NCBI GenBank assembly: GCA_023423715.1
Contig: JAFAFC010000035.1
Coordinates: forward strand, 7,137 to 71,136
From: Bacteroidota bacterium
GTDB lineage: Bacteria; Bacteroidota; Bacteroidia; Flavobacteriales; Weeksellaceae
Direction: 5' to 3'
DNA: 64,000 bases
Positions 17,548 to 27,261 of this stretch are shown in pieces; positions within the stretch are counted from its first letter, which is position 1, and every line of letters starts with the position of its first letter. A program made the translations under genes and the position numbers. The notes below the pieces were generated by a model. It ran no database searches. It worked only from the letters and a program-made list of their open reading frames with translations, and had not been told where the DNA came from.

Positions 17548-18885
17548 ATGAAGATTCTCATTAAAAATGCAAAAGTGGTTAATGAAGGAACAATTCAGAC
17601 TTTGGATGTTCTTTTGGAAGATACATTAATTCGTAAAATTTCCGAGTCGATTTCCGATGCGGAGGCAGATGAAGTTATTGATGCTTCGGGAAAATATTTA
17701 CTTCCTGGTGTTATTGATGATCAGGTGCATTTTCGTGAGCCTGGACTTACGCACAAAGGTGATATTGCTTCCGAAAGTCGCGCCGCAATTGCTGGCGGGA
17801 CGACTTCATTTATTGAGCAACCCAACACAGTTCCGAATGCAGTGACGCAAGAATTACTAGCGGATAAATATGAAATCGCTGCCGAAAAAGCTTTTGCGAA
17901 TTACGGTTTTATGATGGGCGGAACCAACGATAATTTGGAAGAAGTTTTGAAAACCAATCCACGAAATGTTCCGGGAATCAAATTGTTTTTAGGGTCGTCA
18001 ACAGGAAATATGTTGGTGGATAACCCTGAAACATTGGAGAATATTTTTAGCAACACCAAAATGCTTATTTGCGTTCATTGCGAAGACGAAGCCACGATTC
18101 GAGCTAATACTGAAAAATATAAAGCGGAATATGGTGATGGCATTCCAGTAAAGTTCCATCATTTGATTCGTAGTGAAGAAGCATGTTATAAAAGTTCATC
18201 GAAAGCTGTGGAATTAGCTCAGAAAACAGGAGCGAGATTGCATATTTTCCATCTTTCAACAGCGAAGGAAACAGAGTTGTTCCGAAATGACATTCCGCTA
18301 AAAGATAAAAAAATTACAGCTGAGGTTTGTGTCCATCATTTGACATTCACCAATGAAGATTACGAAACGAAAGGTTCATTAATCAAATGGAATCCTGCGG
18401 TGAAAACGCAAAAAGATAAAGATGGTTTGTGGGAAGCACTTTTGGATGGCCGAATTGACGTTGTGGCGACGGATCATGCGCCACATACATGGGAAGAAAA
18501 ACAAAATGTGTACACAAGTTGTCCTTCTGGAGCGCCTTTAGTTCAGCATTCTTTGGTGGCGATGTTAGAAAATTATCACAACGGCAAAATTTCATTGGAA
18601 AAAATTGTTGAAAAAATGGCTCATAATCCTGCAATTTTATTCCGAATTGAAAATCGTGGATTTATTCGTGAAGGGTATAAAGCCGATTTAGTTCTTGTTG
18701 ATTTAGAATCGGATTGGACGTTAGAAAAAGATAATGTTCTTTACAAATGCGGATGGAGTCCGATGGAAGGCTTTAATTTTCATTCGAAAGTTGAAAAAAC
18801 CTTTGTTAATGGGAAACTAGTGTATGATAACGGACGTTTTTCGGAGGAGAAAGCGGCAGAACGTTTATTATTTATTGTTGACTAA
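17548..18885 (+). CDS. pyrC: Dihydroorotase
   Basis: A 445-residue amidohydrolase of the class I dihydroorotase type. Recognisable blocks are LLPGVIDDQVHFREPGLTH, FIEQPNTVPN, GIKLFLGSSTGNM, HCEDEATIR and ATDHAPH. The substrate-binding FREPG and Asn of QPNT are intact. The usual metal motif HxH reads QVH, so the first histidine is glutamine; I believe this is common in the Bacteroidota branch. It closes carbamoyl-aspartate to dihydroorotate in pyrimidine synthesis. The downstream YhhN gene overlaps by 1 bp (TAATG). Confidence 0.88.
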   Translation: MKILIKNAKVVNEGTIQTLDVLLEDTLIRKISESISDAEADEVIDASGKYLLPGVIDDQVHFREPGLTHKGDIASESRAAIAGGTTSFIEQPNTVPNAVTQELLADKYEIAAEKAFANYGFMMGGTNDNLEEVLKTNPRNVPGIKLFLGSSTGNMLVDNPETLENIFSNTKMLICVHCEDEATIRANTEKYKAEYGDGIPVKFHHLIRSEEACYKSSSKAVELAQKTGARLHIFHLSTAKETELFRNDIPLKDKKITAEVCVHHLTFTNEDYETKGSLIKWNPAVKTQKDKDGLWEALLDGRIDVVATDHAPHTWEEKQNVYTSCPSGAPLVQHSLVAMLENYHNGKISLEKIVEKMAHNPAILFRIENRGFIREGYKADLVLVDLESDWTLEKDNVLYKCGWSPMEGFNFHSKVEKTFVNGKLVYDNGRFSEEKAAERLLFIVD

Positions 18886-19526
18886 TGTTTCGTAATTTTT
18901 TCTTCGTCCTTTTAGGGCTCGCTTTTATTGGAGATTTATATTTCATTATTGTAGGAAATCAAGAAAATCGACTTTTTACGAAATCATTACTGATGCCTCT
19001 TTTGTTTTTCGGCTACTTTTTAGAGTCGAAAAAGCAAAATTTTAAAATCAACAAAATCTTCGGACTTGGTTTGGTTTTAAGCTTTTCAGGAGATTTTTTT
19101 CTTCTGTATAATTGGGGCTTTCTGGTAGGTTTAGGAAGTTTTCTTTTGGCGCACGTTTGTTATATTCTAGTATTCTGGAATTTGAAAATTTCCAATTTTG
19201 GGAACAAATTCGTACTTCCAATTTTAATTTATCTCGTAGCTTTTATTTGGTATCTCTATCCACATCTAGGGGAAATGAAAATCCCCGTAATTTTATACGC
19301 CATAACGATTTCCACGATGTTGTATGCGGCTTTAAATACCCATCGTAAATTATTGATTTTCGGAGCGTTATTTTTTGTAATTTCCGATTCGATTCTCGCT
19401 TATAATTTATTTATTGAAAAGAGTTTAGCAACAAACCTATTGGTCATGATTACCTATGTTGTTGCGCAAGTTCTTTTAGTTGCAGGAATGATTAATTATG
19501 GAATTAAAAATAAAAAAATAGCATAA
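18885..19526 (+). CDS. YhhN family membrane protein (lysoplasmalogenase-like)
   Basis: A 213-residue protein with about seven hydrophobic segments. It has the YhhN plan: TKSLLMPLLFFGYFL, then LGLVLSFSGDFFLL, with the polar Ser-x-x-Gly-Asp-Phe motif inside a helix, and ALFFVISDSILAYNLF. The family includes lysoplasmalogenase TMEM86. The aspartates in SGDF and SDS are the probable catalytic residues. It is translationally coupled to pyrC through a TAATG junction, although no functional link is evident. Confidence 0.82.
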   Translation: MFRNFFFVLLGLAFIGDLYFIIVGNQENRLFTKSLLMPLLFFGYFLESKKQNFKINKIFGLGLVLSFSGDFFLLYNWGFLVGLGSFLLAHVCYILVFWNLKISNFGNKFVLPILIYLVAFIWYLYPHLGEMKIPVILYAITISTMLYAALNTHRKLLIFGALFFVISDSILAYNLFIEKSLATNLLVMITYVVAQVLLVAGMINYGIKNKKIA

Positions 19527-19578
19527 AGTGAAACTTTTTTTCATTTTTTGCGTCTAATTACACAAAATCGAAAATAAT

Positions 19579-22503
19579 ATGATTAGAAGAATTTCTACTG
19601 CCTTTTTAGTTGCAGCTTTAGCTTTTAACGCATACGGCCAGTCTTATGAATGGAAGGAAGCGAAAAGCGGTGGTTATACGTACAAATATGTTACGAATGA
19701 CCCAACGGGAGCTCGTTTTTACACATTGAAAAACGGCTTAACGGTAATTTTAAGTCCAACCCCGAAAGATCCAAGAATTCAAGCTTATGTTGCTGTGAAA
19801 GCGGGAAGCAAGACGGATCCGGCTACCAATACAGGTTTAGCGCATTATTTAGAGCACATGTTGTTCAAAGGAACGGATAAATACGGTTCACTTGATTGGA
19901 ACAAAGAAAAGCCTGAATTGGATAAAATTGATGCTTTATACGAGCAATACAATAAGTCCAAAGACGAAAACCAAAGAAAAGCAATTTATAAGAAAATTGA
20001 CTCTGTTTCTGGTGTTGCTTCAAAATTTGCGATTGCAAATGAGTACGACAAAATGATGTCGGCGATGGGAGCTCAAGGAACGAATGCATGGACGTCTTTT
20101 GAAGAAACGGTTTATACAGACGATGTTCCTTCAAGTTCTATTGATAAATATTTAGCTGTTCAAGCGGAGCGTTTCAGAAATCCGATTCTACGTATTTTCC
20201 ATACAGAGTTAGAAGCGGTTTACGAAGAGAAAAACAGAAGTTTGGATAGTGACGGTTCTAAAATTTTTGAGTCGTTGTTTGCTAATTTATTCTTGAATCA
20301 CAACTACGGGAAACAAACAACAATCGGAACGATTGAACACTTGAAAAACCCTTCTTTAGTGGAGATTCGTAAGTATTTCAACAATTACTACGTTCCTAAT
20401 AATATGGGCGTTGTGATGTCGGGTGATTTCGATCCGGATAAAGTAATTGCGAAAATCGACAAAGATTTCTCATACATGAAATCGAAGCCGGTTTCTAAAT
20501 ACACATTCCAGGCAGAAACTCCTTTAACGAAACCTGTAGTTAAAGAAATTGTAGGTCCAGATGCGGAAAGTTTAACCATGGGATACAGACTTCCAGGTAA
20601 CAAGGCGAAAGACGCTTTAATGGCGGACTTAGTTGGTTCTATTTTAACAAACGGAAAGGCCGGTTTACTTGACCTTAACTTGGTTAAAAAACAAAAATTA
20701 CTGAGAGCTGGAGCATTTACCTTTACGTTAATTGATCACGGAGTTCTTTATTTATCGGCTTCGCCAACGAATGGTCAGTCTTTAGAAGAAGTTCAGTCTT
20801 TGGTTTTAAATGAAATCGAAAATTTGAAAAAAGGAAACTTCGATGATGATTTAATTCCATCTATTGTAAACAACATCAAGAAAGAAAAAATCCAAGGAAC
20901 GGAATCGTATGGTTCTCGAGCATCGCAATTGGTAGGAGCTTTCACATCGGAATTGGATTGGAAAACTCAAGTTGCTTACGTAAATGATTTATCAAAAATA
21001 ACCAAAGCAGATATCGTTGCTTTCGCAAACAAATACTTTGGAAACAACTACGTAGCAATTCTTAAAAGAAAAGGCGAAAACAAAGATTCTCAAAAAATCG
21101 AGAAACCAGCAATCACACCTGTTGAAACCAATGCAGATAAGCAATCTGCTTTCGTGAAAATGGTAGATGATATGCCAAGTACGCCTTCGCAGCCTATTTT
21201 CTTGGATTATAATAAAGACATCCAAAAATCGAAATTAGGAAATGCGGAAGTTCTTTATGTTGAAAATAAGGACAACGATTTGTATCGATTGAGATACCGT
21301 TATAAAATCGGTTCTTTAAACGATCTTAAAATCCCTTTGGCGGCGCAGTATATTCAGTTCTTAGGGACAGATAAAAAATCTGCAGAAGATATTTCTAAAG
21401 AATTCTATAAAATTGCTTCAAGTTTTAATATTGGAACTGGAGAAGAGTATACTACGGTAACTATTGAAGGTCTTCAGGAAAATTTTGACAAAGCAGTAAA
21501 ATTATATGAAGATCTAATCTTGAACGTTAAGCCAGACGATGCAGCATTGAAATCATATAAAGCAAGATTGACGAAGTCAAGAAAAGATGCAAAAGCGAAC
21601 AAAGGAGCGATCTTGGGAGGTTTAACAAGTTATGCGCTTTATGGCCCGAATAACAAGTTCAACAATACACTTAAAGATGCAGAGCTAGAGGCAATAACAT
21701 CTAAAGAGTTAGTTGATAAAGTGAAGAACCTTAACAATTACGCACAAACGGTAATTTATTACGGTCCAGCAAAATTGAACGAGGTTACGGCTATGTTGAA
21801 ACCTTTACATACGGTTCCTGGTCAATTTGCAACGCCATCTCCAGCAAAAGTATTTACGCAAACGCAGCAAACGAAAAACCAAGTTCTTTTCACAGATTAC
21901 GACATGGTTCAGGCGGAGACAAGATGGTTGCGTAACACCAATCAGTATGATTCTAAAGAAACACCAATGGTTAATGTATTCAACAACTATTTCGGTGGTG
22001 GAATGGGATCTATCGTTTTCCAAACGATTCGTGAAAGTAAAGCTTTGGCATACAGCACGTATGGGTACTATATTCAACCAACTAAAAAAGACGATCGTTA
22101 TTACATGATGGGATATGTTGGTAGCCAAGCGGATAAATTCAACGATGCAACGACTGCGATGAATCAGTTGTTAACGACGATGCCGGAATTGACTAAAAAC
22201 TTGACTTTAGCTAAAAATCAAGTGAAAAAAGATATCCAAACGGAGCGAATTACTCAAGATGGAATTATCTACAATTATTTGGCAGCGCAACAATTAGGTC
22301 TGAAAGACGATATCAGAAAGTCAATCTATCAAAATGTTGATTCGGTAACAATGGACGAGTTGAAAGGTTTCCACGGTAAATATTTTTCTGGAAAACCATA
22401 TACGTACGCGATTGTAGCTTCTGAGAAGAAATTGCCAATGGCTGATATGCAAAAATTGGGTGAAGTGAAGAAAATTACTCTTGAAGAGTTATTCGGATAC
22501 TAA
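19579..22503 (+). CDS. M16 family zinc metallopeptidase, secreted, two-domain
   Basis: A 974-residue exported protein (signal near AFNAYGQSYE). The inverted zinc motif HxxEH is His89-Tyr-Leu-Glu92-His93, and the third ligand is a glutamate in ELEAVYEEKN near residues 210-217. The C-terminal half (from about residue 540) repeats the M16 fold without the motif, the usual inactive half, ending with the GGGMGSIVFQTIRESKALAYS substrate-binding loop. A long charged insert lies just after the active site (about 105-160). It should degrade peptides in the periplasm. It ends at a strong terminator. Confidence 0.92.
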   Translation: MIRRISTAFLVAALAFNAYGQSYEWKEAKSGGYTYKYVTNDPTGARFYTLKNGLTVILSPTPKDPRIQAYVAVKAGSKTDPATNTGLAHYLEHMLFKGTDKYGSLDWNKEKPELDKIDALYEQYNKSKDENQRKAIYKKIDSVSGVASKFAIANEYDKMMSAMGAQGTNAWTSFEETVYTDDVPSSSIDKYLAVQAERFRNPILRIFHTELEAVYEEKNRSLDSDGSKIFESLFANLFLNHNYGKQTTIGTIEHLKNPSLVEIRKYFNNYYVPNNMGVVMSGDFDPDKVIAKIDKDFSYMKSKPVSKYTFQAETPLTKPVVKEIVGPDAESLTMGYRLPGNKAKDALMADLVGSILTNGKAGLLDLNLVKKQKLLRAGAFTFTLIDHGVLYLSASPTNGQSLEEVQSLVLNEIENLKKGNFDDDLIPSIVNNIKKEKIQGTESYGSRASQLVGAFTSELDWKTQVAYVNDLSKITKADIVAFANKYFGNNYVAILKRKGENKDSQKIEKPAITPVETNADKQSAFVKMVDDMPSTPSQPIFLDYNKDIQKSKLGNAEVLYVENKDNDLYRLRYRYKIGSLNDLKIPLAAQYIQFLGTDKKSAEDISKEFYKIASSFNIGTGEEYTTVTIEGLQENFDKAVKLYEDLILNVKPDDAALKSYKARLTKSRKDAKANKGAILGGLTSYALYGPNNKFNNTLKDAELEAITSKELVDKVKNLNNYAQTVIYYGPAKLNEVTAMLKPLHTVPGQFATPSPAKVFTQTQQTKNQVLFTDYDMVQAETRWLRNTNQYDSKETPMVNVFNNYFGGGMGSIVFQTIRESKALAYSTYGYYIQPTKKDDRYYMMGYVGSQADKFNDATTAMNQLLTTMPELTKNLTLAKNQVKKDIQTERITQDGIIYNYLAAQQLGLKDDIRKSIYQNVDSVTMDELKGFHGKYFSGKPYTYAIVASEKKLPMADMQKLGEVKKITLEELFGY

Positions 22504-22523
22504 TCCTAAATTAATACCAATAG

Positions 22524-22558
22524 AATCGGTCTCAAATTTTTGAGACCGATTTTTTTTT
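22524..22558 (+). terminator. Rho-independent terminator after the M16 gene
   Basis: Perfect 11-bp stem AATCGGTCTCA/TGAGACCGATT (22524-22534 with 22541-22551), 6-nt loop, then eight T. Confidence 0.92.
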
Positions 22559-22559
22559 G

Positions 22560-22936
22560 ATCTATTAAAATAATCAATTGACTAACAATTGATTGATGTT
22601 TACGAAAATTGAAGATTAGTAACTTAACATGATATAACTCATGTTTATTTTTCACTATAAATTGAAATTATGCAAAAAGTATTCATAATTTCGCGTGGCA
22701 TAAGTAGGGAATGGGATTTTAATGATTGATTCAGATTTTATGCATCTTTAATTTTTAGCCTAATCCTTTGTATGTATTTTTAGATATCCAGATACAATTT
22801 TTTGTTTTGGATATCGTCTGTTTTTGATTTTTTAGCACTGATGCATTGAAAATGTAGTAAAACGTTGCCACACACTTTGTTTTACGCCTTTGATGATGAA
22901 AATGTAGTCAAGTTTTAATTAATCAAAAATTAAATA
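22560..22936 (+). promoter_or_regulatory. Long palindrome-rich leader before the 1201-residue secreted protein
   Basis: A 377-bp stretch with no plausible gene. It holds three perfect inverted repeats: 22572-22594 (9-bp arms AATCAATTG/CAATTGATT), 22783-22815 (8-bp arms GATATCCA/TGGATATC) and 22857-22885 (7-bp arms GTAAAAC/GTTTTAC). The last is flanked by a 12-bp direct repeat TGAAAATGTAGT at 22847-22858 and 22897-22908, exactly 50 bp apart. No exact TAnnTTTG box is present. The layout suggests a regulated promoter or leader, but no regulator can be named. Confidence 0.45.
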
Positions 22937-25900
22937 ATGAATAAAAAATTTATTCTATTACTTGTCTGTGCATTTAGTCTTGTTACATCACTAAGGTTTA
23001 AGGCGCAGATTGTTTTTCAAGAAGATTTTGGAAATTCATCGACAAGGGTGTATTCCGACTATGTTCCAGATGGATTAGGGTATTTTATTTTTGCAGATCC
23101 TAATACTACAAATAATCCCAACACTTCTGAGAATGAAATCCACTTAGCTCACGCGGTAGAAAATAACTATTACACCATTATCAATCCCTCCAATTTGTAT
23201 GATAATCCTCCTGCTGGATATACTGGTTTTGGCTGGAAATGGAATGTTTCAGATATTGGAAATGGGACTTCAGGGGCTACAATGTTCATTAATGCAGGAG
23301 TTACCCTCAGTACATTTTACAAACGGCAGGTAGATCAAGATTTAGTTCCTGGAAATTACTATCGACTCAGTGTTCGTGCCTATATGCAAAATAGTCCTTC
23401 AAGAATTTCTTTAGAAATAATGTCAGCTAATGGTAGAACGACTCTAGCGCGCAAACTTCATGATCTTATTGGTGGTGGATGGCAAAATTATGAAGCGATC
23501 TTTAAAGTTCCCACTTGTACAAAAGCTGATCGGAAATATTTTATTTCACTTGTCAACGACTTAGCGCTACCGAACGGAAATGATTATGTTATTGATGATA
23601 TAGTTTTAGAAAACCTTGGAAGTTCTTATGGAGGTTCTGCAATTACTATGAATTGTGACCCATCGGCCGAACCAAATGCAAATGACGATTATTACATCAA
23701 TCAGCCTCAAGGTTTACCGATATCGTACAATGTACTTCAAAATGATAAATTGCATACTGATATAATGCCAACCCCAGAAACAGTTGAATTTTATCTTTTT
23801 GGAATTCGTAATTTAACCACGTTTGATGTTCCTGGAGAAGGGAAGTGGTCGTATTCTAATGGGGTTCTTACTTTCACACCTTTGCCCGAATTTAAGGGGA
23901 ATCCAACACCAGCTACCTATACAATTTTGGATAAAACCTACAATCTAAGTGGCGAACCAAACACGGATTCTAATCATACACCTGGTTCTGGAAACATTGT
24001 GGGAACAACCAATACGTTAGGCGCTGAAGCAAGAGCAAAAGTTTATTTCACTTATATAGGAAATCCAGTAGCAACCGATGATATTGTCAATGGATATTAT
24101 TGTAACCCTGCGAAACCAAACCCAATTTTAATTTCGATTTTGGATAATGACGAAATTTTTGATAAAACCAAAGCAACGTTAGACAACGTTTCTGTAAAGC
24201 TTTATGATAACTACGAGGTTGAACTTTCTGGAAATACGTACAATGCTTACGGAGAAGGTGTTTGGGAGTATTTTCCAAATTTGGGAATTCTTTCATTTAC
24301 GCCAAGTCCAGGTTTCAAAGGGACAACATATCCTATTTTTTATACGATAATAGACAAACGTTCTGGAACAGTGTATGAAGGAACAATGTCTTCCAAAACA
24401 AAAGTGATTGTCACAGCTCAACCGAATTCGAGTGGTGTTGATACAGATGGAGATGGAGTTCCAGATCAATGTGATCTTGATAAAGACAATGATGGAATTA
24501 TGGATGTGGTAGAAAAGTCGCAAGATAATTTGAATTCCGATGGAGATTCTTTACCTGACTATTTGGATTTGGATAGTGATAACGATGGAATTTCTGATTT
24601 ACTAGAAGCTGGAGTTAATCCTACATTGGACGCAAATAACGATGGTAAAATTGATGCAGATAAGTTCATGGATGGTAATGGCAATGGGTTACATGATTAT
24701 TATGATCCTTATTGTTTTAATATTAGTTATGCATCATCAGCATCGGGTACTTCAGACGTTCAAAATCCTTTGAACGCCATTGGCATGCCTGGATCAGATT
24801 ATGCTACAATTGATACGTGGTCTAATACGTTTGTTTTTACGTTGAGTACTTCCTCACCTATTGATACGGGTGCTAACGTTAGCGTTTTTGCTAGCAAACT
24901 TCATGACTGGGCTACGCCAAATATGACTATTCAAGATTTGTCTGGGAATTTATTAGCACGTTTTGATTTAACTACAGAAACTTCGCAATCCTATACTTTT
25001 GTAAATACGGGACAACCCATTTCTGGAATTCAGATTTCCACCACCAATGCGCAAGGTGGCATGAGGATATATGGATTAGTTAATGAGGAATTTTGCGGTC
25101 TTGGAGCTGTGCTTCCCCGTGATACAGACGATGATGGAGTTCCCGATTATATTGATCTTGATAGTGATAACGATGGATGTTATGATGCGATAGAAGGTTC
25201 AGGAAATTATACTCCAAACCAATTGAATAGTGGAAGACTTGTTGGGAGTCCCAATGTTAATGGAGTTATCGGTACACTGCAAGGGATTGGGACCTCTATT
25301 GATACTACGGTTTCAGATCCGGCCTGTAACTTGGCTCCAAATCAAAATGAAGTGGTTAGTTTATGTGAACCTTATGTTGTGGAATCCAATCCATCTTCTG
25401 CAGTGGCAACCATTACGTATGATTCTATAGCGCAAGTACAACGGGTTTCAAACGGTGTCACCTATGGAAAGGGGGTAGGGAAACAACTTACTTCTTTTAA
25501 AACGGCTACTGCGGGTACTAGAACAATTCAGCGTATCGCATTTCCAATGTCCAGATTTTACATCCGTAGAAATAATGATCCTGCGCAGAAAGCAAGAGAT
25601 ATTTTATTTATTGAACGAGCTGGTACGCCTTTAAATGAACTTTCTGTTTCCTATCCTGAAAATATAGAAGATTTCTTTTCTCTTGGATATATCAATGCCG
25701 GTATTGATAACGTATTCAATAATAGCGGAGGTACTAATGCAAGTAATGCGGAACGTTTAGACGTGATTTTCGAGAAAGGATATAAAGTAATTGATCCCAA
25801 AAATGAATTGATCTTAGTTACGGAAAGAGGAAGAAATGACAACGTTAATATTGCCGTAGTAAAAAGTATTAATACGACCAATCTGCCAACGGATTTGGGC

Positions 25901-26542
25901 GTTGTAAAGACAGTAGCTACTGGACAGATGTATAATTTGCTAGGTACCAATATGAAATACAAAATCATTAAAAGAGAGAATCCTACGGATCTTTACGCAC
26001 ATAGTCAGGATGGTGATCAACCAATTGGTCTTTCAGTAATTAGTTATCATGATCTTGGTGTAGTTGCAGGGGAAATCGTGTATGGGTATGTCCTTCTACC
26101 AAGTGACTATAATGCTTTGGGAGCTACGGCTTTAGAGTATGAAAAATTTCCCAAGAATACGATAGAGGGGTCTGGAGGTCATGACTTAGGTGTAGTTTAT
26201 GGTGTTTTTACCGCCTGCGATACCTATGCTTGTTATAATTCAGAAATCAATATGACTCCTGGTATTCCTGTAAATCACGGCATCACACTTCTAAATAGAG
26301 CTGGTGCTCAAAATGACAATTGGCCGATGGTTCGAAATTCTGCATTCACAGCAATTGAATCCAATAAAAAAGGTTTTGTTATTACCAGAATGTCAACTTT
26401 GGAAATTGAAGGTGATCTATCTAATCCAAGTAAAATCACGAATCCACAAGAAGGAATGATGGTTTTCGATACGACGGAAAAATGCCTCAAACTTTATGAT
26501 GGTACGAAATGGAGTTGTTTTTCAACGCCTTCATGTCCCTAA
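22937..26542 (+). CDS. Large secreted multidomain protein with thrombospondin type 3 calcium repeats
   Basis: A 1201-residue exported protein. After the signal (SLRFKAQIVFQ) comes an EDFG module (about residues 28-230) shared with the T9SS cargo at 33595. Two cadherin/Ig-like repeats follow (about 248-345 and 378-493), each with an NDxxxD-like turn and LTFTP/LSFTP strand. Then come Asp-rich thrombospondin type 3 repeats (about 498-595; DTDGDGVPD, LDSDNDG), a lectin-like beta region and a second short repeat near 730. The last 50 residues contain GMMVFDTTEKCLKLYDGTKW, a module repeated in the next gene. No T9SS sorting domain is seen. Probably a cell-surface or matrix protein. Confidence 0.8.
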   Translation: MNKKFILLLVCAFSLVTSLRFKAQIVFQEDFGNSSTRVYSDYVPDGLGYFIFADPNTTNNPNTSENEIHLAHAVENNYYTIINPSNLYDNPPAGYTGFGWKWNVSDIGNGTSGATMFINAGVTLSTFYKRQVDQDLVPGNYYRLSVRAYMQNSPSRISLEIMSANGRTTLARKLHDLIGGGWQNYEAIFKVPTCTKADRKYFISLVNDLALPNGNDYVIDDIVLENLGSSYGGSAITMNCDPSAEPNANDDYYINQPQGLPISYNVLQNDKLHTDIMPTPETVEFYLFGIRNLTTFDVPGEGKWSYSNGVLTFTPLPEFKGNPTPATYTILDKTYNLSGEPNTDSNHTPGSGNIVGTTNTLGAEARAKVYFTYIGNPVATDDIVNGYYCNPAKPNPILISILDNDEIFDKTKATLDNVSVKLYDNYEVELSGNTYNAYGEGVWEYFPNLGILSFTPSPGFKGTTYPIFYTIIDKRSGTVYEGTMSSKTKVIVTAQPNSSGVDTDGDGVPDQCDLDKDNDGIMDVVEKSQDNLNSDGDSLPDYLDLDSDNDGISDLLEAGVNPTLDANNDGKIDADKFMDGNGNGLHDYYDPYCFNISYASSASGTSDVQNPLNAIGMPGSDYATIDTWSNTFVFTLSTSSPIDTGANVSVFASKLHDWATPNMTIQDLSGNLLARFDLTTETSQSYTFVNTGQPISGIQISTTNAQGGMRIYGLVNEEFCGLGAVLPRDTDDDGVPDYIDLDSDNDGCYDAIEGSGNYTPNQLNSGRLVGSPNVNGVIGTLQGIGTSIDTTVSDPACNLAPNQNEVVSLCEPYVVESNPSSAVATITYDSIAQVQRVSNGVTYGKGVGKQLTSFKTATAGTRTIQRIAFPMSRFYIRRNNDPAQKARDILFIERAGTPLNELSVSYPENIEDFFSLGYINAGIDNVFNNSGGTNASNAERLDVIFEKGYKVIDPKNELILVTERGRNDNVNIAVVKSINTTNLPTDLGVVKTVATGQMYNLLGTNMKYKIIKRENPTDLYAHSQDGDQPIGLSVISYHDLGVVAGEIVYGYVLLPSDYNALGATALEYEKFPKNTIEGSGGHDLGVVYGVFTACDTYACYNSEINMTPGIPVNHGITLLNRAGAQNDNWPMVRNSAFTAIESNKKGFVITRMSTLEIEGDLSNPSKITNPQEGMMVFDTTEKCLKLYDGTKWSCFSTPSCP

Positions 26543-26560
26543 CTTTTAATTTTTAGTAAA

Positions 26561-27118
26561 ATGAAAAAATTAGTTTTCCTTGTGTTTGCATTTATTTCAG
26601 CAAACGCGCACGCGCAAGTAATTATTGGTGACGATAAAGGAACCGTGGTCGATAAAACTTCGGTGTTGTTAGAATTCGCGAAGAATAATGATGGTAATAA
26701 AAATTGTAAGGGCTTAATCTTACCTTATGTTCAAGTTCTTCCAAGTTCGATTGATGCAACAGAAGGTACAATTCTACTTCACGCAGATGAAAATGGTGCG
26801 AAATCTAGAATGAAATATTATAATGGCTCAGAATGGATTGATCTTAGCGGCCGAGACGCGAATATTTCGTCAAGTTTAGCTATTCAAAACGGGAAGGCAG
26901 AAAAACCAGATGCAAAAGTAATTATTGGAAGTACCGAAACTTCAGCTAATGGAGCCTTGGTTTTAGAATCGACGACAAAAGCGATGGTACTTCCAATTGT
27001 TGAAGATGTAATCAATATCCCAAGTCCTTCACCAGGAATGATGGTGTATGTGAAAAAAGACGGAGCAAAACGATTAGCAGTTTTCAATGGAAACGTTTGG
27101 TCGTTTTGGAGGTCGTAA
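26561..27118 (+). CDS. Small secreted partner sharing the GMMV-type C-terminal module
   Basis: A 185-residue exported protein (signal near FISANAHAQVI). It contains two copies of the module that ends the upstream giant: EGTILLHADENGAKSRMKYYNGSEW (shown here in part; about residues 64-92) and GMMVYVKKDGAKRLAVFNGNVW at the end. It lies 18 bp after the large gene and ends at a terminator, so the two form an operon. Function unknown; interaction with the large protein is inference from shared modules. Confidence 0.7.
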   Translation: MKKLVFLVFAFISANAHAQVIIGDDKGTVVDKTSVLLEFAKNNDGNKNCKGLILPYVQVLPSSIDATEGTILLHADENGAKSRMKYYNGSEWIDLSGRDANISSSLAIQNGKAEKPDAKVIIGSTETSANGALVLESTTKAMVLPIVEDVINIPSPSPGMMVYVKKDGAKRLAVFNGNVWSFWRS

Positions 27119-27142
27119 AAACTCAAGTGTTTATATAATTGT

Positions 27143-27180
27143 AAGAGTCACCACTAAATAAAAGGTGACTCTTTTTATTT
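27143..27180 (+). terminator. Rho-independent terminator after the small partner gene
   Basis: Perfect stem AAGAGTCACC/GGTGACTCTT (27143-27152 with 27164-27173), then a T-rich tract. Confidence 0.88.
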
Positions 27181-27261
27181 AGTATTGTAGGCATTTCAAT
27201 TTATCTTCAAATCCGACATGTTTTTATAGAATTGAGTACATTTACATAAAATCAAAAATTT

